Positions 37,938 to 38,574 of a DNA stretch of 38,574 nt are shown here, piece by piece. Each line of letters starts with the position of its first letter. Within the stretch, counting starts at the first letter, position 1. This DNA is from an uncultured Faecalibacterium sp. Its GTDB lineage: Bacteria; Bacillota; Clostridia; Oscillospirales; Ruminococcaceae. The position numbers and the translations under genes are program-made. Where the stretch lies: contig CAKTFD010000005.1 of NCBI GenBank assembly GCA_934553285.1, positions 1 through 38,574 on the forward strand, given 5' to 3'. The notes beneath the pieces are model-generated. The model was given only the letters and a program-made list of their open reading frames with translations, ran no database searches and was not told the DNA's origin.

Positions 37938-38090
37938 ATGGCTGTTAAAGATGTTATGGAGTTTCTCGATGAACACCCAGAACTTGTAGACGAAGCTTTG
38001 GGAATTTTACGTGAGTACAAAAAGAATCCGTCCATTTTGCACCCGGCGGGATGCATGAAAAAGCCCAGCACCCCCGGCCCCCAAAAATAA
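37938..38090 (+). CDS. HPEL-family microprotein 3 (50 residues)
   Basis: The frame begins MAVKDVMEFLDEHPELVDEA and continues LGILREYKKNP, then a tail encoded partly by a CCCGGCGGG motif. AAGGGG lies 15 bases before the ATG. Third tandem member of the family; the tail looks appended. Confidence 0.65.
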   Translation: MAVKDVMEFLDEHPELVDEALGILREYKKNPSILHPAGCMKKPSTPGPQK

Positions 38091-38561
38091 GGGCATTGCT
38101 CGTGGACCTTATTCGCGGTGTCCCCTGACAATCCCGCTAGCCTCGTGCGCCTGTGCGCGTGCGTGAATGTCCGTCATTCTGCACAATACATCCTTACTGA
38201 ATGACCCCCCGCCCGGCACTCACAATGTCGCGCGGGGGCTTGTTGCTGTCTGCTCATTTTTATCGTGATGAAATTTCATCAAACGTCCTGCTTGGCAGAT
38301 TTTCGCGCTATCTATCCATATTCCGCCGGGAAAACCTGATGCAAGCCACGGCACCCCGCGACACAGGACGGCACTCCGTGGCACCAGATGCAAAGAGATT
38401 CCACGTTATTCCAAATGGGCGTAGGGATTCCCGCTCATCAATGCTGCATCCCGCTGCACCGCTGTTCACGTTCGCCCCTCTTGAAATATAGCCCCCTCCA
38501 TGGTTTAATGCAGGCACACAGAGAGCGACACACATCGACCAGAAGGAAAAGAGGTGCATTG
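38091..38561. other. 470-base non-coding tail with palindromes
   Basis: No ORF has a credible RBS. Seen: a CCCCCGC/GCGGGGG hairpin (38206-38238), a perfect 16-bp palindrome TGATGAAATTTCATCA (38266-38281), and repeats of GGCAC at about 38351-38387. It separates the early genes from whatever begins at the right edge, where a packaging site often lies in phages. Confidence 0.45.
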
Positions 38562-38562
38562 C

Positions 38563-38574
38563 TTGAATAATACG
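38563..38574 (+). CDS. Possible start of a gene running off the right edge
   Basis: TTG AAT AAT ACG follows AAAGAGGTG with a six-base spacer. Only four codons are visible, so neither the start nor the product is certain. It would be the next gene of element 2. Confidence 0.3.

Larger units (their letters stand above)
24508..38050 (+). repeat. Dispersed CCCGGCGGG motif of the island (14 sites)
   Basis: By eye, CCCGGCGGG starts at 24508, 27768, 28153, 29250, 31619, 31932, 32401, 33757, 33925, 34759, 36191, 36847, 37646 and 38042, always on the plus strand. CCCGGCGG followed by C or A occurs at about eight more sites (22954, 25020, 25164, 26624, 27658, 31385, 33306, 35408). The reverse complement of the 9-mer was not seen in the island. 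It occurs in three reading frames, in minus-strand genes and between genes, so it is a DNA-level motif. Confidence 0.7.
32140..38574. mobile_element. Element 2: second integrated phage or satellite, right end outside the window
   Basis: It begins at the tRNA-end repeat shared with element 1 and has its own arm repeats. Genes: integrase and repressor (minus), then Cro-like, MIHLI-type, excisionase-like, DnaD-like, DnaB-like and four small proteins (plus). Nothing structural is visible before the window ends, so it could be a full prophage or another satellite. Its integrase and switch differ from element 1, yet both follow the same early layout. Confidence 0.75.

Noticed and set aside
38201..38491. 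96-codon plus-strand frame near the right edge
   Set aside because: No ribosome binding site; it starts inside a GC hairpin and runs through a perfect palindrome; composition is not protein-like.

Overview
The window looks like a chromosomal piece of a GC-rich Clostridia/Oscillospiraceae bacterium, most likely Faecalibacterium or a close relative. This is inferred from the GC-rich codon use, the purine gene order with a stand-alone AICAR transformylase plus a PurO-type IMP cyclohydrolase, the FtsEX/M23/S41 cluster, and palindromic intergenic repeats. No database search was possible.

Positions 1 to about 22,700 are ordinary host chromosome. First comes a purine biosynthesis operon: purM (cut by the left edge), purN, purO, the AICARFT part of purH, purD, a fused purL and purB. 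It is interrupted by palindromic repeats and closed by a terminator. Next are an RsuA-type pseudouridine synthase and a CdaR/PucR-like regulator with a near-consensus promoter. A cell-wall cluster follows (ftsE, ftsX, a secreted M23 peptidase with a coiled coil, a 35-residue membrane protein and a carboxy-terminal S41 protease), then rsmA. On the minus strand lie a sugar-phosphate isomerase-like TIM barrel and a MacB/FtsX-type ABC exporter pair.

From about 22,840 to the right edge is an accretion island of integrated elements stacked at the 3' end of a tRNA-Thr(UGU)-like gene on the minus strand. The intact tRNA is not in the window; it should lie further right. The leftmost part holds a HicA-HicB toxin-antitoxin pair and what may be the worn right end of an older element. 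Element 1 (23,745-32,169, about 8.4 kb) is bounded by 30-bp direct repeats and carries paired integrase arm sites at both ends. It encodes a tyrosine integrase, a CI/Cro-type switch, a RepA_N initiator with iteron-like repeats inside its own gene, a LexA-like S24 domain, a scaffold-like protein, a major capsid protein and a late-regulator-like protein, but no terminase, portal or tail gene. I read it as a phage satellite that brings its own capsid and scaffold. Element 2 (32,140 to beyond 38,574) begins at the second repeat. It has a different integrase with an inserted helix-turn-helix, its own repressor/Cro switch with palindromic operators, a DnaD-type primosome protein, a DnaB-type helicase and a tandem family of 33-50 residue proteins sharing an HPEL motif.

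Several signals cut across these elements. A strand-biased CCCGGCGGG motif recurs in different reading frames. A 106-nt structured sequence is duplicated in element 1. A short promoter-hairpin-terminator unit in element 1 looks like a small RNA gene. A 17-bp perfect palindrome occurs twice in element 2. These are the parts most likely to hold something undescribed.
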